Source: Roseibium aestuarii (GTDB lineage: Bacteria > Pseudomonadota > Alphaproteobacteria > Rhizobiales > Stappiaceae). From it: a DNA stretch of 64,000 nt. The position numbers and the translations under genes are program-made. Location: assembly GCF_008477545.1 (NCBI RefSeq), contig NZ_VORA01000002.1, forward strand, positions 868,001-932,000. Reading direction: 5' to 3'. Of the stretch, positions 26,794-34,994 are shown piece after piece. The number at the start of each line of letters is the position of its first letter. The first letter of the stretch is position 1. The notes under the pieces were generated by a model. It had not been told where the DNA came from, ran no database searches, and was given only the letters and a program-made list of their open reading frames with translations.

Positions 26794-28307
26794 CAGGCCA
26801 CCTCCTCGAGATGGCCTTGCGCGATGGCGGCCACGATGTTGCGGGTGGAGATGTCCTCGCCGTGCAGCTCGCACACCTGTCGCCGGTCGCGCAGCACCAC
26901 GACGCGCGTCGAATAGGCAACGAGTTCCTCGAGCTCCGAGGAGGCAACGAGAAGCGCCATGCCCTTCTCCCGCAGCCCCTCGATCAGGGCGATGATCTCC
27001 GCATGGGCCCCCACGTCGATGCCCCGGGTCGGTTCGTCGAGAATGAGGAAGTCCGGATTTGTGGCGAGCCAGCGGGCGAGAAGCGCCTTCTGCTGATTGC
27101 CGCCGGACAGGAAGCGAATGGGCATGTCGAGGGAGGCCAGCCGGATGTCCAGCGCCTTCACATAGGCCTCGGCCAGCTCGTTGACCTTGGCCTTGTTGAG
27201 CGGCCGGAACCAGCCCTGCCGCGCCTGCAATGCCAGGATGATGTTCTCCCGCACCGACAGGTCGCCGACAATCCCGTCGGTCTTGCGATCCTCGGGGCAC
27301 AGGCCGAAACGATGGCGGATGGCGTCACGCGGCGAGGTCAGGGCGATCTTCTGATCCCGCAGCCACGCCTCGCCCTGATCCGCCGGCACCGCACCGAAGA
27401 TCAGGTTCGCGGTTTCCGTGCGCCCCGAGCCCAGAAGCCCGGCCAGACCCACGACCTCGCCCTCGCGGATCGCCAGATCGAAGGGCTCCAGCATGCCCTT
27501 TCGGCCGATCCCCTTGAATTCGAGAAGTGTCTTCCCCGCCGTCTGGGGCGCGCGGTCCTGAACCCTGCTCTCCAGCTGACGGCCGAGCATCAGATGCACC
27601 ACATCCGTCTGGCTGGAATGGGCAAGTTCACGCGTGCCCACCACCCGGCCATTGCGCAGCACGGTCGCCCGGTCACAGATCTCGAAGACCTGATCGAGGA
27701 AATGGGTGATGAAGACGATGGCCAGTCCGCGTTCTTTCAGCTGGCGGATGACCTTGAACAGCATCTCCACCTCGTCCCGGTCGAGACTGGCGGTGGGTTC
27801 GTCCAGAATGAGCACCTTGCCCGAGAGCTCGACGGCACGCGCGATGGCCACAACCTGCTGCACGGCGACCGAGAAGGTCGAGAGCGGCTCGGCGGGATGG
27901 ATCCTCAGGCCGTAACCCCCGAGGATCCTCCGCGCTTCCCGCTGCATCCGGCGCTGGGAGACGAAGCCGAAACGCAGCGGCTGTCGACCGAGAAAGAGGT
28001 TCTCGGCAACACTCAGATTGGGAAGGAGATTGACCTCCTGATAGACCGTTCCGATCCCGTGAACCTGGCTCTCCTGGGTGCTCGTCGGGGAAATTTCCTC
28101 GCCGTCGAGCTGGATCGAGCCCGCATCACGGCGGTAGGCTCCGGTCAGGCACTTAATGAGGGTGGACTTGCCTGCTCCGTTCTCACCGAGGAGCGCATGA
28201 ACCTCCCCCGGGTAGAGCGTGAGATCCACACTGTCCAGCGCGATGGCGCCGGGAAAAAACTTCGAGATGCCGGTCGCGCTCAGCACCGGCCGCGTGTCCT
28301 CGGACAT
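26793..28307 (-). CDS. sugar ABC transporter ATP-binding protein, two ATPase domains (YtfR-like)
   Basis: 504 residues with tandem nucleotide-binding domains, as in RbsA/MglA/YtfR. First domain: GENGAGKSTLIK (about 41), LSTFSVAVQQVVAIARA in place of a canonical signature, VLILDEPTASLD. Second domain begins around 260: LLGSGRTETANLIFG (degenerate Walker A, normal for the family), LSGGNQQKALLARWL and LILDEPTRGIDVGAH. It energises sugar import by the two following permeases. The binding-protein gene lies upstream across a hairpin. Confidence 0.92.
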   Translation of the reverse strand: MSEDTRPVLSATGISKFFPGAIALDSVDLTLYPGEVHALLGENGAGKSTLIKCLTGAYRRDAGSIQLDGEEISPTSTQESQVHGIGTVYQEVNLLPNLSVAENLFLGRQPLRFGFVSQRRMQREARRILGGYGLRIHPAEPLSTFSVAVQQVVAIARAVELSGKVLILDEPTASLDRDEVEMLFKVIRQLKERGLAIVFITHFLDQVFEICDRATVLRNGRVVGTRELAHSSQTDVVHLMLGRQLESRVQDRAPQTAGKTLLEFKGIGRKGMLEPFDLAIREGEVVGLAGLLGSGRTETANLIFGAVPADQGEAWLRDQKIALTSPRDAIRHRFGLCPEDRKTDGIVGDLSVRENIILALQARQGWFRPLNKAKVNELAEAYVKALDIRLASLDMPIRFLSGGNQQKALLARWLATNPDFLILDEPTRGIDVGAHAEIIALIEGLREKGMALLVASSELEELVAYSTRVVVLRDRRQVCELHGEDISTRNIVAAIAQGHLEEVA

Positions 28308-28425
28308 GGTTTTCCTTCCCCCCGGCCGCCCTCACTGACGACCTGCAGTCCTCCGGGCCCAAAGACCCTGATCCGGTTCGCCCCCATGACACCTGTCGAT
28401 CAGCGCCTTGCGCCCCGCAGGGGTC

Positions 28426-28450
28426 GTCCCGGGCGTGTACCGCCCGGGAC
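28426..28450 (-). other. intercistronic hairpin between binding-protein and ATPase genes
   Basis: GTCCCGGGCG (28426-28435) and CGCCCGGGAC (28441-28450) form a perfect 10-bp stem with a 5-base loop, 18 bases after the binding-protein stop. No T-run follows on the minus strand, so it probably protects the binding-protein mRNA from 3' decay rather than ending transcription. Confidence 0.65.
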
Positions 28451-28468
28451 AGGGTGCGTCATTCCGGA

Positions 28469-29422
28469 TCAGTAGCCCAGACCCTTCTTCGCTTCATAGA
28501 CGGCCTGGTTGTCGTCCTTCAGCGTATAGAGACGGGATTCGGTCTGGATCCACTTCGGCGGGGTGGTGCCGCTGGAGAGATAGGCTTCAAGTGCGTCGAG
28601 CGCCGGGCCGGCCATATTAGGGGTCAGCTCGATGGTGGCATTGGCTTCGCCGGCGGCCATGGCCAAGTGGATGTCCGGCACGGAGTCGATGGACACGATC
28701 TTGATGTCCTGACCCGGCTTGAGACCGGCTTCCTTGATCGCCTGGATGGCGCCGACGGCCATGTCGTCATTATGGGCGTAGAGGGCGCAGATGTTCGCGC
28801 CGCCTTCGGCCTTGAGGAAGCTCTCCATCACGACCTTGCCCTGACTGCGGGTGAAGTCGCCGGTCTGGCTGCGGATGATCTTCAGGTTGTCATGACCTGC
28901 GATGCCCTGCTCGAAGCCCTTCTTGCGGTCGATGGCCGGAGACGAACCGGTCGTGCCCTGAAGCTCGACAACGTTGCACGGCTTGCCGGCCATTTCCTCG
29001 ACCAGCCACTTGCCCGCGACTTCGCCTTCGTGAACCAGATCGGAGGTCACGGCGGTCAGATAGAGATCTTCCGAGGCATCGACGGTGCGGTCGAGCAGGA
29101 GCACGGGGATTTCCGCGTCCTTGGCTTCTTCCAGCACTTCGTCCCAGCCGGTTGCCACGACGGGCGCCAGCAGGATCGCATCGACGTCCTGGGCAATGAA
29201 CGAACGGATCGCCTTGATCTGGTTTTCCTGCTTCTGCTGGGCATCAGCAAACTTCAGATCGATCCCGCGCTTCTCGGCTTCCTGCTTGGTGACGGTGGTT
29301 TCCGCCGCACGCCAGCCGGACTCGGAGCCGATCTGGGAAAAGCCGATGGTGAGATCCGCAGCCATGACGGATGCGGGCGCAAGCATCATCGCACTCGCGA
29401 TGAGCAGGGACTTGAGCTTCAT
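28469..29422 (-). CDS. sugar ABC transporter periplasmic binding protein (YtfQ-like, galactofuranose type)
   Basis: 317 residues with a signal peptide (MKLKSLLIASAMMLAPASVMA, cleavage after AMA-type site before ADLTIG). The mature protein starts TIGFSQIGSESGWRAAET, nearly the YtfQ pattern, and keeps LLLDRTVD, ELQGTTGSSPAIDRKKGF and YAHNDDMAVGAIQA. In E. coli YtfQ binds galactofuranose; a related furanose is the likely ligand. ATG 29422 chosen for the GGAGGA ribosome site and signal peptide. First gene of the operon, transcribed away from purU. Confidence 0.9.
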   Translation of the reverse strand: MKLKSLLIASAMMLAPASVMAADLTIGFSQIGSESGWRAAETTVTKQEAEKRGIDLKFADAQQKQENQIKAIRSFIAQDVDAILLAPVVATGWDEVLEEAKDAEIPVLLLDRTVDASEDLYLTAVTSDLVHEGEVAGKWLVEEMAGKPCNVVELQGTTGSSPAIDRKKGFEQGIAGHDNLKIIRSQTGDFTRSQGKVVMESFLKAEGGANICALYAHNDDMAVGAIQAIKEAGLKPGQDIKIVSIDSVPDIHLAMAAGEANATIELTPNMAGPALDALEAYLSSGTTPPKWIQTESRLYTLKDDNQAVYEAKKGLGY

Positions 29423-29550
29423 GATTTCCTCCACTTGAAACACGACCGGCCCCCCAAGTGCCCGCTTCTGCCCTTCTCCAGGACCAAGGGCGGACTGTCC
29501 TCCTCCGGACACCGGTCACGATGGTGCGATTTCCTCCTCGCCCGGACATT

Positions 29551-29575
29551 AAGTATTACTTTATTACTTTTGTAA
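29551..29575. promoter_or_regulatory. AT-rich inverted repeats upstream of the ytfQ-like gene
   Basis: AAGTATTACTT (29551-29561, inverted around a central base) and TTAC-TTTT-GTAA (29564-29575) lie side by side in the only AT-rich patch of the divergent region. Read on the minus strand the patch also offers a -35-like TTTACA. They are candidate operators for the GntR regulator encoded at the end of the importer operon. Confidence 0.5.
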
Positions 29576-29801
29576 AGCGCCCTCCGCAAAATCCTCAGCG
29601 TCAGCTGGGCGAGTGCGGCGGCGGACGTTGTCGAAAGGTATCGCCCGGATCAGCCGCGCCAGCCGGTTCGCGCTCGGGTTCATGGCGGAAAAACAGGCGC
29701 GAAATCGCTGAAAACCGTCGCTTGCGACCAGAAAGCACTTGCAGCCCCGCGCCCGATCTCCCATGAGGAATGCCGTTTGTCCGAGAAATGAGCCAAAACC
29801 C
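29576..29801. other. rest of the ytfQ/purU divergent region
   Basis: Together with 29423-29550 this is a 379-bp non-coding space. Apart from the AT-rich repeats I see no recognisable RNA element, riboswitch or small gene in it; it should hold both promoters. Confidence 0.4.
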
Positions 29802-30713
29802 ATGTCCGCTGCCCTGACTGCCACCGCTGCCCCGCAATATGCCCTGACCGTCTCCTGCCCCACCGCCCGTGGCATCGTGGCGGCGATTGCCGGTTTCCTG
29901 GCCCAGAAGGGGTGCAACATTCTCGACAGCCAGCAGTTCGACGACGTGCACACCGGCCGCTTCTTCATGCGCATCAGCTTCGAGAGCCAGGAGGGCGAGA
30001 GCCTGCAGGCCCTGAAGCTGGCCTTCACGCCCATCGGCGAGAGCCTGAACGCGGCCTTCGACTTCCACGACCTGTCCCGCAAGATGAAGGTCGTGCTGAT
30101 GGTCTCCCGCTTCGGCCATTGCCTGAACGACATGCTCTACCGCTGGCGCATCGGCGCCCTGCCCATCGACATCGTGGCGGTTATTTCCAACCACCTCGAC
30201 TACCAGAAGCTGGTGGTCAACCACGACATCCCCTTCCACTACATCAAGGTGACGAAGGAGACGAAGGCTGCGGCCGAAGCCCAGCAGATGCAGGTGATCG
30301 TCGACAGCGGCGCGGAACTGGTCGTTCTCGCCCGCTACATGCAGGTTCTCTCCGACGAAATGTGCCAGAAGATGGCCGGGCGGATCATCAACATCCACCA
30401 CTCGTTCCTGCCGAGCTTCAAGGGCGCCAACCCCTACAAGCAGGCCTATGAGCGCGGCGTGAAGCTGATCGGCGCCACCGCGCATTATGTCACGGCGGAT
30501 CTGGACGAAGGCCCGATCATCGAGCAGGACACCGTGCGCGTCACCCACGCCCAGTCGCCGGAGGACTATGTCTCTCTCGGCCGCGACGTGGAAGCACAGG
30601 TTCTGTCACGCGCCGTCCATGCCCATATCCACCAGCGCGTCTTCATCAACGGATCGCGCACCGTGGTCTTCCCGGCCTCGCCGGGAAGCTATGCCTCCGA
30701 ACGCATGGGCTGA
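29802..30713 (+). CDS. purU: formyltetrahydrofolate deformylase
   Basis: 303 residues: an N-terminal ACT domain (about 12-90, YALTVSCPTARGIVAAIAGFLAQ) and a formyl-transferase domain (from about 100, KVVLMVSRFGHCLNDMLYRW) with the INIHHSFLPSFKGA active-site segment and DEGPIIEQD. PurU hydrolyses 10-formyl-THF to formate and THF. In many alphaproteobacteria it is linked to sarcosine oxidase and recycles the one-carbon unit made there; here it is about 10 kb from soxB. Start: ATG 29802 fits the family; ATGs at 29763 and 29739 would add residues with no similarity. Confidence 0.93.
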   Translation: MSAALTATAAPQYALTVSCPTARGIVAAIAGFLAQKGCNILDSQQFDDVHTGRFFMRISFESQEGESLQALKLAFTPIGESLNAAFDFHDLSRKMKVVLMVSRFGHCLNDMLYRWRIGALPIDIVAVISNHLDYQKLVVNHDIPFHYIKVTKETKAAAEAQQMQVIVDSGAELVVLARYMQVLSDEMCQKMAGRIINIHHSFLPSFKGANPYKQAYERGVKLIGATAHYVTADLDEGPIIEQDTVRVTHAQSPEDYVSLGRDVEAQVLSRAVHAHIHQRVFINGSRTVVFPASPGSYASERMG

Positions 30714-30732
30714 GCCCGGCCGGATCGGCAGG

Positions 30733-30757
30733 AAAAAGCGCCGGGCACGCCCGGCGC
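30733..30757 (-). terminator. intrinsic terminator for the acyltransferase/enolase operon
   Basis: On the minus strand GCGCCGGG pairs with CCCGGCGC (plus 30738-30745 and 30750-30757, 4-base loop) and is followed by TTTTT. It lies 5 bases past the GNAT stop and faces purU, which it may also help terminate. Confidence 0.8.
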
Positions 30758-30761
30758 ACTC

Positions 30762-31499
30762 TCACGACAGATGATAGGTCGCCGTCGTCCGGTCGAAACC
30801 GAAGATGGACAGGCCGCGTCCAAAAGCCTCGTGCAGCTGCGCCCGCAGGGCGAGACGTGCCGCCAGTCCTGCGTCCGGGTCTGCCGCAAGCAGGGCGGGA
30901 AAGTCCTGCGGAATGGAAATCGTCTCACCGGCGTCGGTCACATCGGCTCTCGGCGCAACCGTTTCGCCGCGGGCCCGTGCCACCACACCCGGCGCGTCCA
31001 GATGCCATTCCGCCATCACCCGGTCGGATGGGACGCCCTTGTTGATGCCTTCCATCGGACCGTAATAGTCGTCCAGATAGACATTGGCCGTCGCGCCGAG
31101 TGCGGCAATGTTCAGGCTCGCATTGACCTTGCGGATCGGATCATAGGTCCAGCGGATGCGCGTGATGCCCCGCGCCAGGCACCAGTCGCGCTGATACCAC
31201 TTGAGCCGCGACCCGAGCCGCAGACCGCGTGCATCCGGGTGCACCGCCAGCCGGTGCGAATGCTGCACCTTCGGATCGAGGGTCGGGAAACTGAGGACGA
31301 AGGCCACCATGCGCCCGCCCTCGAAGGCGCCCGCCACGCAGGCTCCCTCGCTCTGCAGGGCGAAGAGGATATCCGCATTGTCGGGAATGTCGTCCTCGCC
31401 CCATGTGGCCCGCTGCAACACTTCCGCCTGCTTGAACTCGGCCAGAGAGGCGAGGTCCCGCAGCACCAGATCGCCGGAGACGCCGCTCTCGCCGCTCAC
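30762..31499 (-). CDS. GNAT-fold N-acyltransferase linked to the enolase
   Basis: 245 residues. A GNAT acetyl-CoA-type fold is visible at about 1-150: LRDLASLAEFKQAEVLQRATWG, then LAVHPDARGLRLGSRLKWYQRDWCLARG, which is the CoA-pyrophosphate loop region (R-x2-x-G-x-G/S variant), and IRWTYDPIRKVNASLNIAALGA. It starts at GTG 31499, overlapping the enolase stop by 4 bp. Family members beside N-succinylamino acid racemases have been shown to act as succinyl-CoA:D-amino acid N-succinyltransferases (Geobacillus), so N-acylation of an amino acid or amine is the best guess. Exact substrate unknown. Confidence 0.78.
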   Translation of the reverse strand: MSGESGVSGDLVLRDLASLAEFKQAEVLQRATWGEDDIPDNADILFALQSEGACVAGAFEGGRMVAFVLSFPTLDPKVQHSHRLAVHPDARGLRLGSRLKWYQRDWCLARGITRIRWTYDPIRKVNASLNIAALGATANVYLDDYYGPMEGINKGVPSDRVMAEWHLDAPGVVARARGETVAPRADVTDAGETISIPQDFPALLAADPDAGLAARLALRAQLHEAFGRGLSIFGFDRTTATYHLS

Positions 31500-32617
31500 G
31501 GGCGCATCTCCTGCACCAGCGTGCTGACCGTTTCCAGATAGGGACGGTCGAGCGTGACCCCGATGCCGGCCCCGTTGCGCGGCACCGGCATGCGTCCGCC
31601 CACCGCTTCCAGCGGCTCGTTGACGATGTCGCGGGCGAAATAGCGGCTTGCGCTGGAGGTGTCGCCCGGCTTGGTGAAATTCGGCAGTGTCGCCAGATGA
31701 ATGTTGTGGGCCCGGCCGATGCCGGCTTCCAGCATGCCGCCGCACCAGACCGGCGCGCCGAAGGCCGCCGACACGTCGTGAATGGCACGTGCCTCCCGGT
31801 GCCCGCCGACCCGGCCGACCTTGATGTTGATCACCCGGCCGGCACGCGATTCCAGCGCCTTGCGCGCATCCACGGCCGTGCGGATGCTCTCGTCCAGACA
31901 GATCGCCGTCTTCAGCGCCGCCTGCACCTGGGCGTGATCGTGAATGTCGTCGAAGGCGAGCGGCTGCTCGATATAGTCGAGATTGAAATCGTCCAGCGCC
32001 CGCAGGACCGGCAGATCAACCAGTCCATAGTCGGTATTGGCGTCCACGGTCAGCTTGGCATGGGGGAAGGCTGCGCGCACGGCGGCGACCATCTCCACGT
32101 CATGACCCTGGCGGATCTTCAGCTTGACCCGCTTGTAACCCGCCTCGACGGAGGCCGCGACCCGTTCCAGCGTCGTCTCGATGGAGGCAATGCCGAGGCT
32201 CACGCCCACGTCGATCGCATCGCCGCGCCCGCCGAGCACCGCCTGCAGCGGCTGGTCGAGGCTCTTGGCCCAGAGATCCCAGAAAGCCATTTCCACGGCC
32301 GCACGTGCCATGCGGTTGCCGCGCCAGGGCGCCAGCACCGGCTCCAGATCCGCCGGCGAGGCAAAGCGTTTGCCCACCACCTGCGGCAGCAGATAGGTGG
32401 TCATGAAGTCCAGCGTGCCGGCGACCGTTTCTTCCAGATAATCGGGAAGAACATCCATCACGCCTTCGGAAATGCCTTCCAGACCGCCCGACTTCAGCAC
32501 GAGCAGCGGAAAGACCTTCTCCGTCATCGTGCCAGTGGAAATGACGAAGGGGGTGAGCAGAGGCAGGCGGACGAGGCGAAGCTCGGCGGCATCGATGAGC
32601 AGACCGGAGGAGGACAT
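31496..32617 (-). CDS. enolase-superfamily enzyme, N-acylamino acid racemase / o-succinylbenzoate synthase type
   Basis: 373 residues with the capping domain first (PLLTPFVISTGTMTEKVFPLLVL) and a TIM barrel carrying the NSAR/OSBS catalytic set: KLKIRQG (KxK), TVDANTDY (metal Asp), YIEQPLAFDD (metal Glu), CLDESI (metal Asp) and INIKVGRVGG (opposing Lys). No menaquinone genes are near, so racemisation of an N-acyl (N-succinyl) amino acid is more plausible than menaquinone synthesis. Coupled by a 4-bp overlap to the GNAT gene and preceded by an amino-acid binding protein gene. No desuccinylase/deacylase is visible in the cluster. Confidence 0.85.
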   Translation of the reverse strand: MSSSGLLIDAAELRLVRLPLLTPFVISTGTMTEKVFPLLVLKSGGLEGISEGVMDVLPDYLEETVAGTLDFMTTYLLPQVVGKRFASPADLEPVLAPWRGNRMARAAVEMAFWDLWAKSLDQPLQAVLGGRGDAIDVGVSLGIASIETTLERVAASVEAGYKRVKLKIRQGHDVEMVAAVRAAFPHAKLTVDANTDYGLVDLPVLRALDDFNLDYIEQPLAFDDIHDHAQVQAALKTAICLDESIRTAVDARKALESRAGRVINIKVGRVGGHREARAIHDVSAAFGAPVWCGGMLEAGIGRAHNIHLATLPNFTKPGDTSSASRYFARDIVNEPLEAVGGRMPVPRNGAGIGVTLDRPYLETVSTLVQEMRP

Positions 32618-32680
32618 GACGGTTCTTTCAAGCGGGAAGCGCCTCAGGCGCGATCACGGCGACCGGCCGTGAGGAAGGCC

Positions 32681-32706
32681 CGGCAGGGTCGCGAGCGACC
32701 CTGCCG
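32681..32706 (-). other. strong intercistronic hairpin between binding protein and enolase genes
   Basis: CGGCAGGGTCG (32681-32691) and CGACCCTGCCG (32696-32706) form a perfect 11-bp stem with a 4-base loop, 28 bases after the binding-protein stop. Without a T-run on the minus strand it likely stabilises or attenuates the transcript between a highly expressed binding protein and two enzymes. Confidence 0.65.
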
Positions 32707-32734
32707 GAGGAACGGACACGAAGGTCTGCCCCAC

Positions 32735-33514
32735 TCATTTCATCGTATAGACGTCGATGCTGAAGTACTTGTCGTTGATGGCCTTGTAGGTGCCGTCTTC
32801 GCGGATTTCCTTCAGGGCAGCGTTCATGCGCTCGCGCAGGTCGCCATCTTCCTTGCGCACGGCGATACCGACGCCGTCACCGACGAACTTGCGCTCGGTG
32901 ATCGGTTCGCCGGCCAGCTCGCAGCAGCTGCCGTCGTCGGACTTGGTCACCCAGTCCAGCATCGGCAGCATGTCGCCGACCTGCATGTCGAGGCGGCCGT
33001 TGGCCAGATCCAGGTTGGCTTCGTCCTGGGTCGGATAGAACTTGATCTCTGCATCCGGATAGGTCGCATCAATGTAGTCGGCCTGCGTGGTGCCGCCCTG
33101 TGCGCCGATCACCTTGCCCTTGAGGGCTTCATTGGTGAACTCGGTGATGTCCGAGCCCTTCGGCACGACATGGGTCATGGCCGCCAGGTAGTAGGGGTCG
33201 GTGAAGTCGACGACTTCCTTGCGCTCGTCGGTGATGAACATCGAAGCGATGATGAAGTCGTACTTCTTGGCCAAAAGGCCCGGGATGATGCCGTCCCAAT
33301 CCTGGGTGACGATCTCGCACTCGACGCCCATCTTCGCGCAAAGCGCCAGGCCGATCTCGATGTCGAAGCCGGCCACGGTGCCGTCGGCTTCCATGTAGTT
33401 GAAGGGAGGATAGGCGCCTTCGGTGCCCAGCTTCAGGGTCTCGGCAGACGCCGCGGACCACATGGACCCGGCCAGCAGAACCCCGGCAATTGCGGATTTC
33501 ATCAGGGATTTCAT
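32735..33514 (-). CDS. amino-acid ABC transporter periplasmic binding protein (family 3)
   Basis: 259 residues with a signal peptide (MKSLMKSAIAGVLLAGSMWSAASA) and the HisJ/ArgT-type fold: LKLGTEGAYPPFNYMEADGTVAGFDIEIGLALC, then DWDGIIPGLLAKKYDFIIASM and VDFTDPYY. These bind lysine/arginine/ornithine/histidine or opines. No permease or ATPase is adjacent, so it must share them with another system or act as an orphan. It sits between the RpiR gene (37 bases upstream) and the enolase, suggesting the ligand is related to the enzymes' substrate. Confidence 0.9.
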   Translation of the reverse strand: MKSLMKSAIAGVLLAGSMWSAASAETLKLGTEGAYPPFNYMEADGTVAGFDIEIGLALCAKMGVECEIVTQDWDGIIPGLLAKKYDFIIASMFITDERKEVVDFTDPYYLAAMTHVVPKGSDITEFTNEALKGKVIGAQGGTTQADYIDATYPDAEIKFYPTQDEANLDLANGRLDMQVGDMLPMLDWVTKSDDGSCCELAGEPITERKFVGDGVGIAVRKEDGDLRERMNAALKEIREDGTYKAINDKYFSIDVYTMK

Positions 33515-33551
33515 GTCGTTCTACTCCAGTTGGAAGGCTGTTGAACCTTGT

Positions 33552-34430
33552 TCATTTTGCAAGATGGCTGAGCGGATTGCCCACATGCCCGGTGAAACGG
33601 CCATAGAGTTCGGAGGTGCGGCGCACACGCTCCTCCACCCCTTCGCCTAAGGCCGTGAAGACGGAATTGATCAGAAGATTGCCCAGGCATCCCATGTGGG
33701 CGGTCGAATCCCAGAACTGGTTGAACTGGGTCGCCACCGCAAAGACCTCATTGCAGAGGGACGGCCCCCAGTCGCAATAGCGATCCGTAATCAGGGTCAC
33801 CGGAACCCCTTGCGCCCGCGCGGCCTCGGCCAAAAGGCGGGCGTGACGGGCATAGTGCCGCGCCTCGAACAGCACGAGGGCACGCTCCCCCTCCCCCAGC
33901 AGGACTTCGGCGAAATTGCCCGCCGACAGGTCGACGAGCTGCACCCCGTCGCGAAGATAGGTCAGCTGATTGGCAAAATACTGGGCATGGCCGCGCTCGG
34001 TCTGGAACCCGGCCACGAAGATGCGCGGCACGCTGGCCAGCCGCGCCACGACCTCGGCCCACTGCGGGCTGCGCGCCTGCTCGTAGACGGCCACGATCCC
34101 GGCGATCTCGAGTTCGAGCCCGCGGGAAAGCTGCGGTTCGCTCTCGCGGGCCTTCTGACGGAATTCATCGAGCCGGTCGCGGATCAGCCAGGGATGATCG
34201 CCGATGTCGTCGCGCAGGCTTTCCTTCAGATGGCGGAAGCTGTGATAGCCCAGCGCCCGGCAGAAACGCCCGACCGTGGGTTCGCTGACCCCGACGCTCA
34301 AGGCAAGGCTCGCCGCGGTTTCAAAGGGAAGACGGGACAGGGACGACAGCATGTAGCCCGCGAGCGCCCGTTCCGCCCGGGAGCCGTCCTTCTGAAAGCC
34401 CAGCAATTTTTCGCGCAGGTCGTCAGCCAT
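33552..34430 (-). CDS. RpiR-family transcriptional regulator (HTH + SIS)
   Basis: 292 residues: N-terminal HTH_6 domain (about 1-80, AASLALSVGVSEPTVGRFCRALGYHSFRHLKESL) and a C-terminal SIS domain (about 125-260, IFVAGFQTERGHAQYFANQLTYL, VLFEARHYARHARLLAEAARAQG). RpiR proteins usually sense phosphosugars; members next to amino-acid genes are also known. First gene of the unit with the binding protein, enolase and GNAT, so it is probably their regulator. A short GAAA-AC-TTTC inverted repeat at 34463-34472 upstream is a possible operator. Confidence 0.88.
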   Translation of the reverse strand: MADDLREKLLGFQKDGSRAERALAGYMLSSLSRLPFETAASLALSVGVSEPTVGRFCRALGYHSFRHLKESLRDDIGDHPWLIRDRLDEFRQKARESEPQLSRGLELEIAGIVAVYEQARSPQWAEVVARLASVPRIFVAGFQTERGHAQYFANQLTYLRDGVQLVDLSAGNFAEVLLGEGERALVLFEARHYARHARLLAEAARAQGVPVTLITDRYCDWGPSLCNEVFAVATQFNQFWDSTAHMGCLGNLLINSVFTALGEGVEERVRRTSELYGRFTGHVGNPLSHLAK

Positions 34431-34535
34431 CGGGAGCCATCCTCAATGCACTGAAGCTGTAAGAAAACTTTCAAAACGTCAATGAATTAATTTAGCTGTC
34501 AAAAACCGTGATCGCCACTGACCCTGCGCCAGGCT

Positions 34536-34994
34536 TCAGAGCGGCAGGGCACTTTCGCGCTTCACCTCTTCCATGACCGTGAAGGACCGGGTCTCGCGAA
34601 CCCCCGGCAAGGCGGGAATGACCTCCCCCAGGAAGGTGCGATAGGACACCATGTCCGGCAGCCGCGCCTTGAGCAGGTAGTCGAACCCGCCGGCGATCAG
34701 ATGGCACTCGTGGATGCGCGGCTCTTTCGCCACCGCCGCGCCGAACCGCTCGAATCCGTCTGCCCCCGACTTGTCGAGAAGCACTTCCACGAAGACCAGG
34801 ATACCGAAGCCCAGAAGATTGGGATCAAGCGAGGCATGATACCCGGTGATGAAACCGCTCTTTTGCAGACGCTTCACCCGGTCGCTCATCGAGGTCGCGG
34901 CCAGCCCGACCTGCTCGGCCAGCGCCGCGTTCGACAATCGCCCGTTCTCCTGCAAGGCCATGAGAATCTGCCGGTCGATCTGGTCGATTTTCAT
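34536..34994 (-). CDS. Lrp/AsnC-family transcriptional regulator
   Basis: 152 residues, a complete Lrp: HTH at about 4-60 (DQIDRQILMALQENGRLSNAALAEQVGLAATSMSDRVKRLQKSGFI) and RAM ligand domain (about 70-145, ECHLIAGGFDYLLKARLPDMVSYRTFLGEVIPALPGVRETRSF). Start at ATG 34994 gives the family length; a longer frame to 35285 adds unrelated sequence. It is not clearly tied to a neighbour: the RpiR gene is downstream on the same strand and a transglutaminase operon is divergent. It senses an amino acid, identity unknown. Confidence 0.92.
   Translation of the reverse strand: MKIDQIDRQILMALQENGRLSNAALAEQVGLAATSMSDRVKRLQKSGFITGYHASLDPNLLGFGILVFVEVLLDKSGADGFERFGAAVAKEPRIHECHLIAGGFDYLLKARLPDMVSYRTFLGEVIPALPGVRETRSFTVMEEVKRESALPL

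Noticed and set aside
31496-32617. Annotation of the enolase as menaquinone-pathway menC
   Set aside because: No other menaquinone gene is present and the gene is coupled to a GNAT and an amino-acid receptor; the name would mislead.
34463-34472. GAAA-AC-TTTC inverted repeat upstream of the RpiR gene as an operator
   Set aside because: Only 4-bp arms in an AT-rich patch, expected by chance; mentioned in the gene entry but not listed as a feature.
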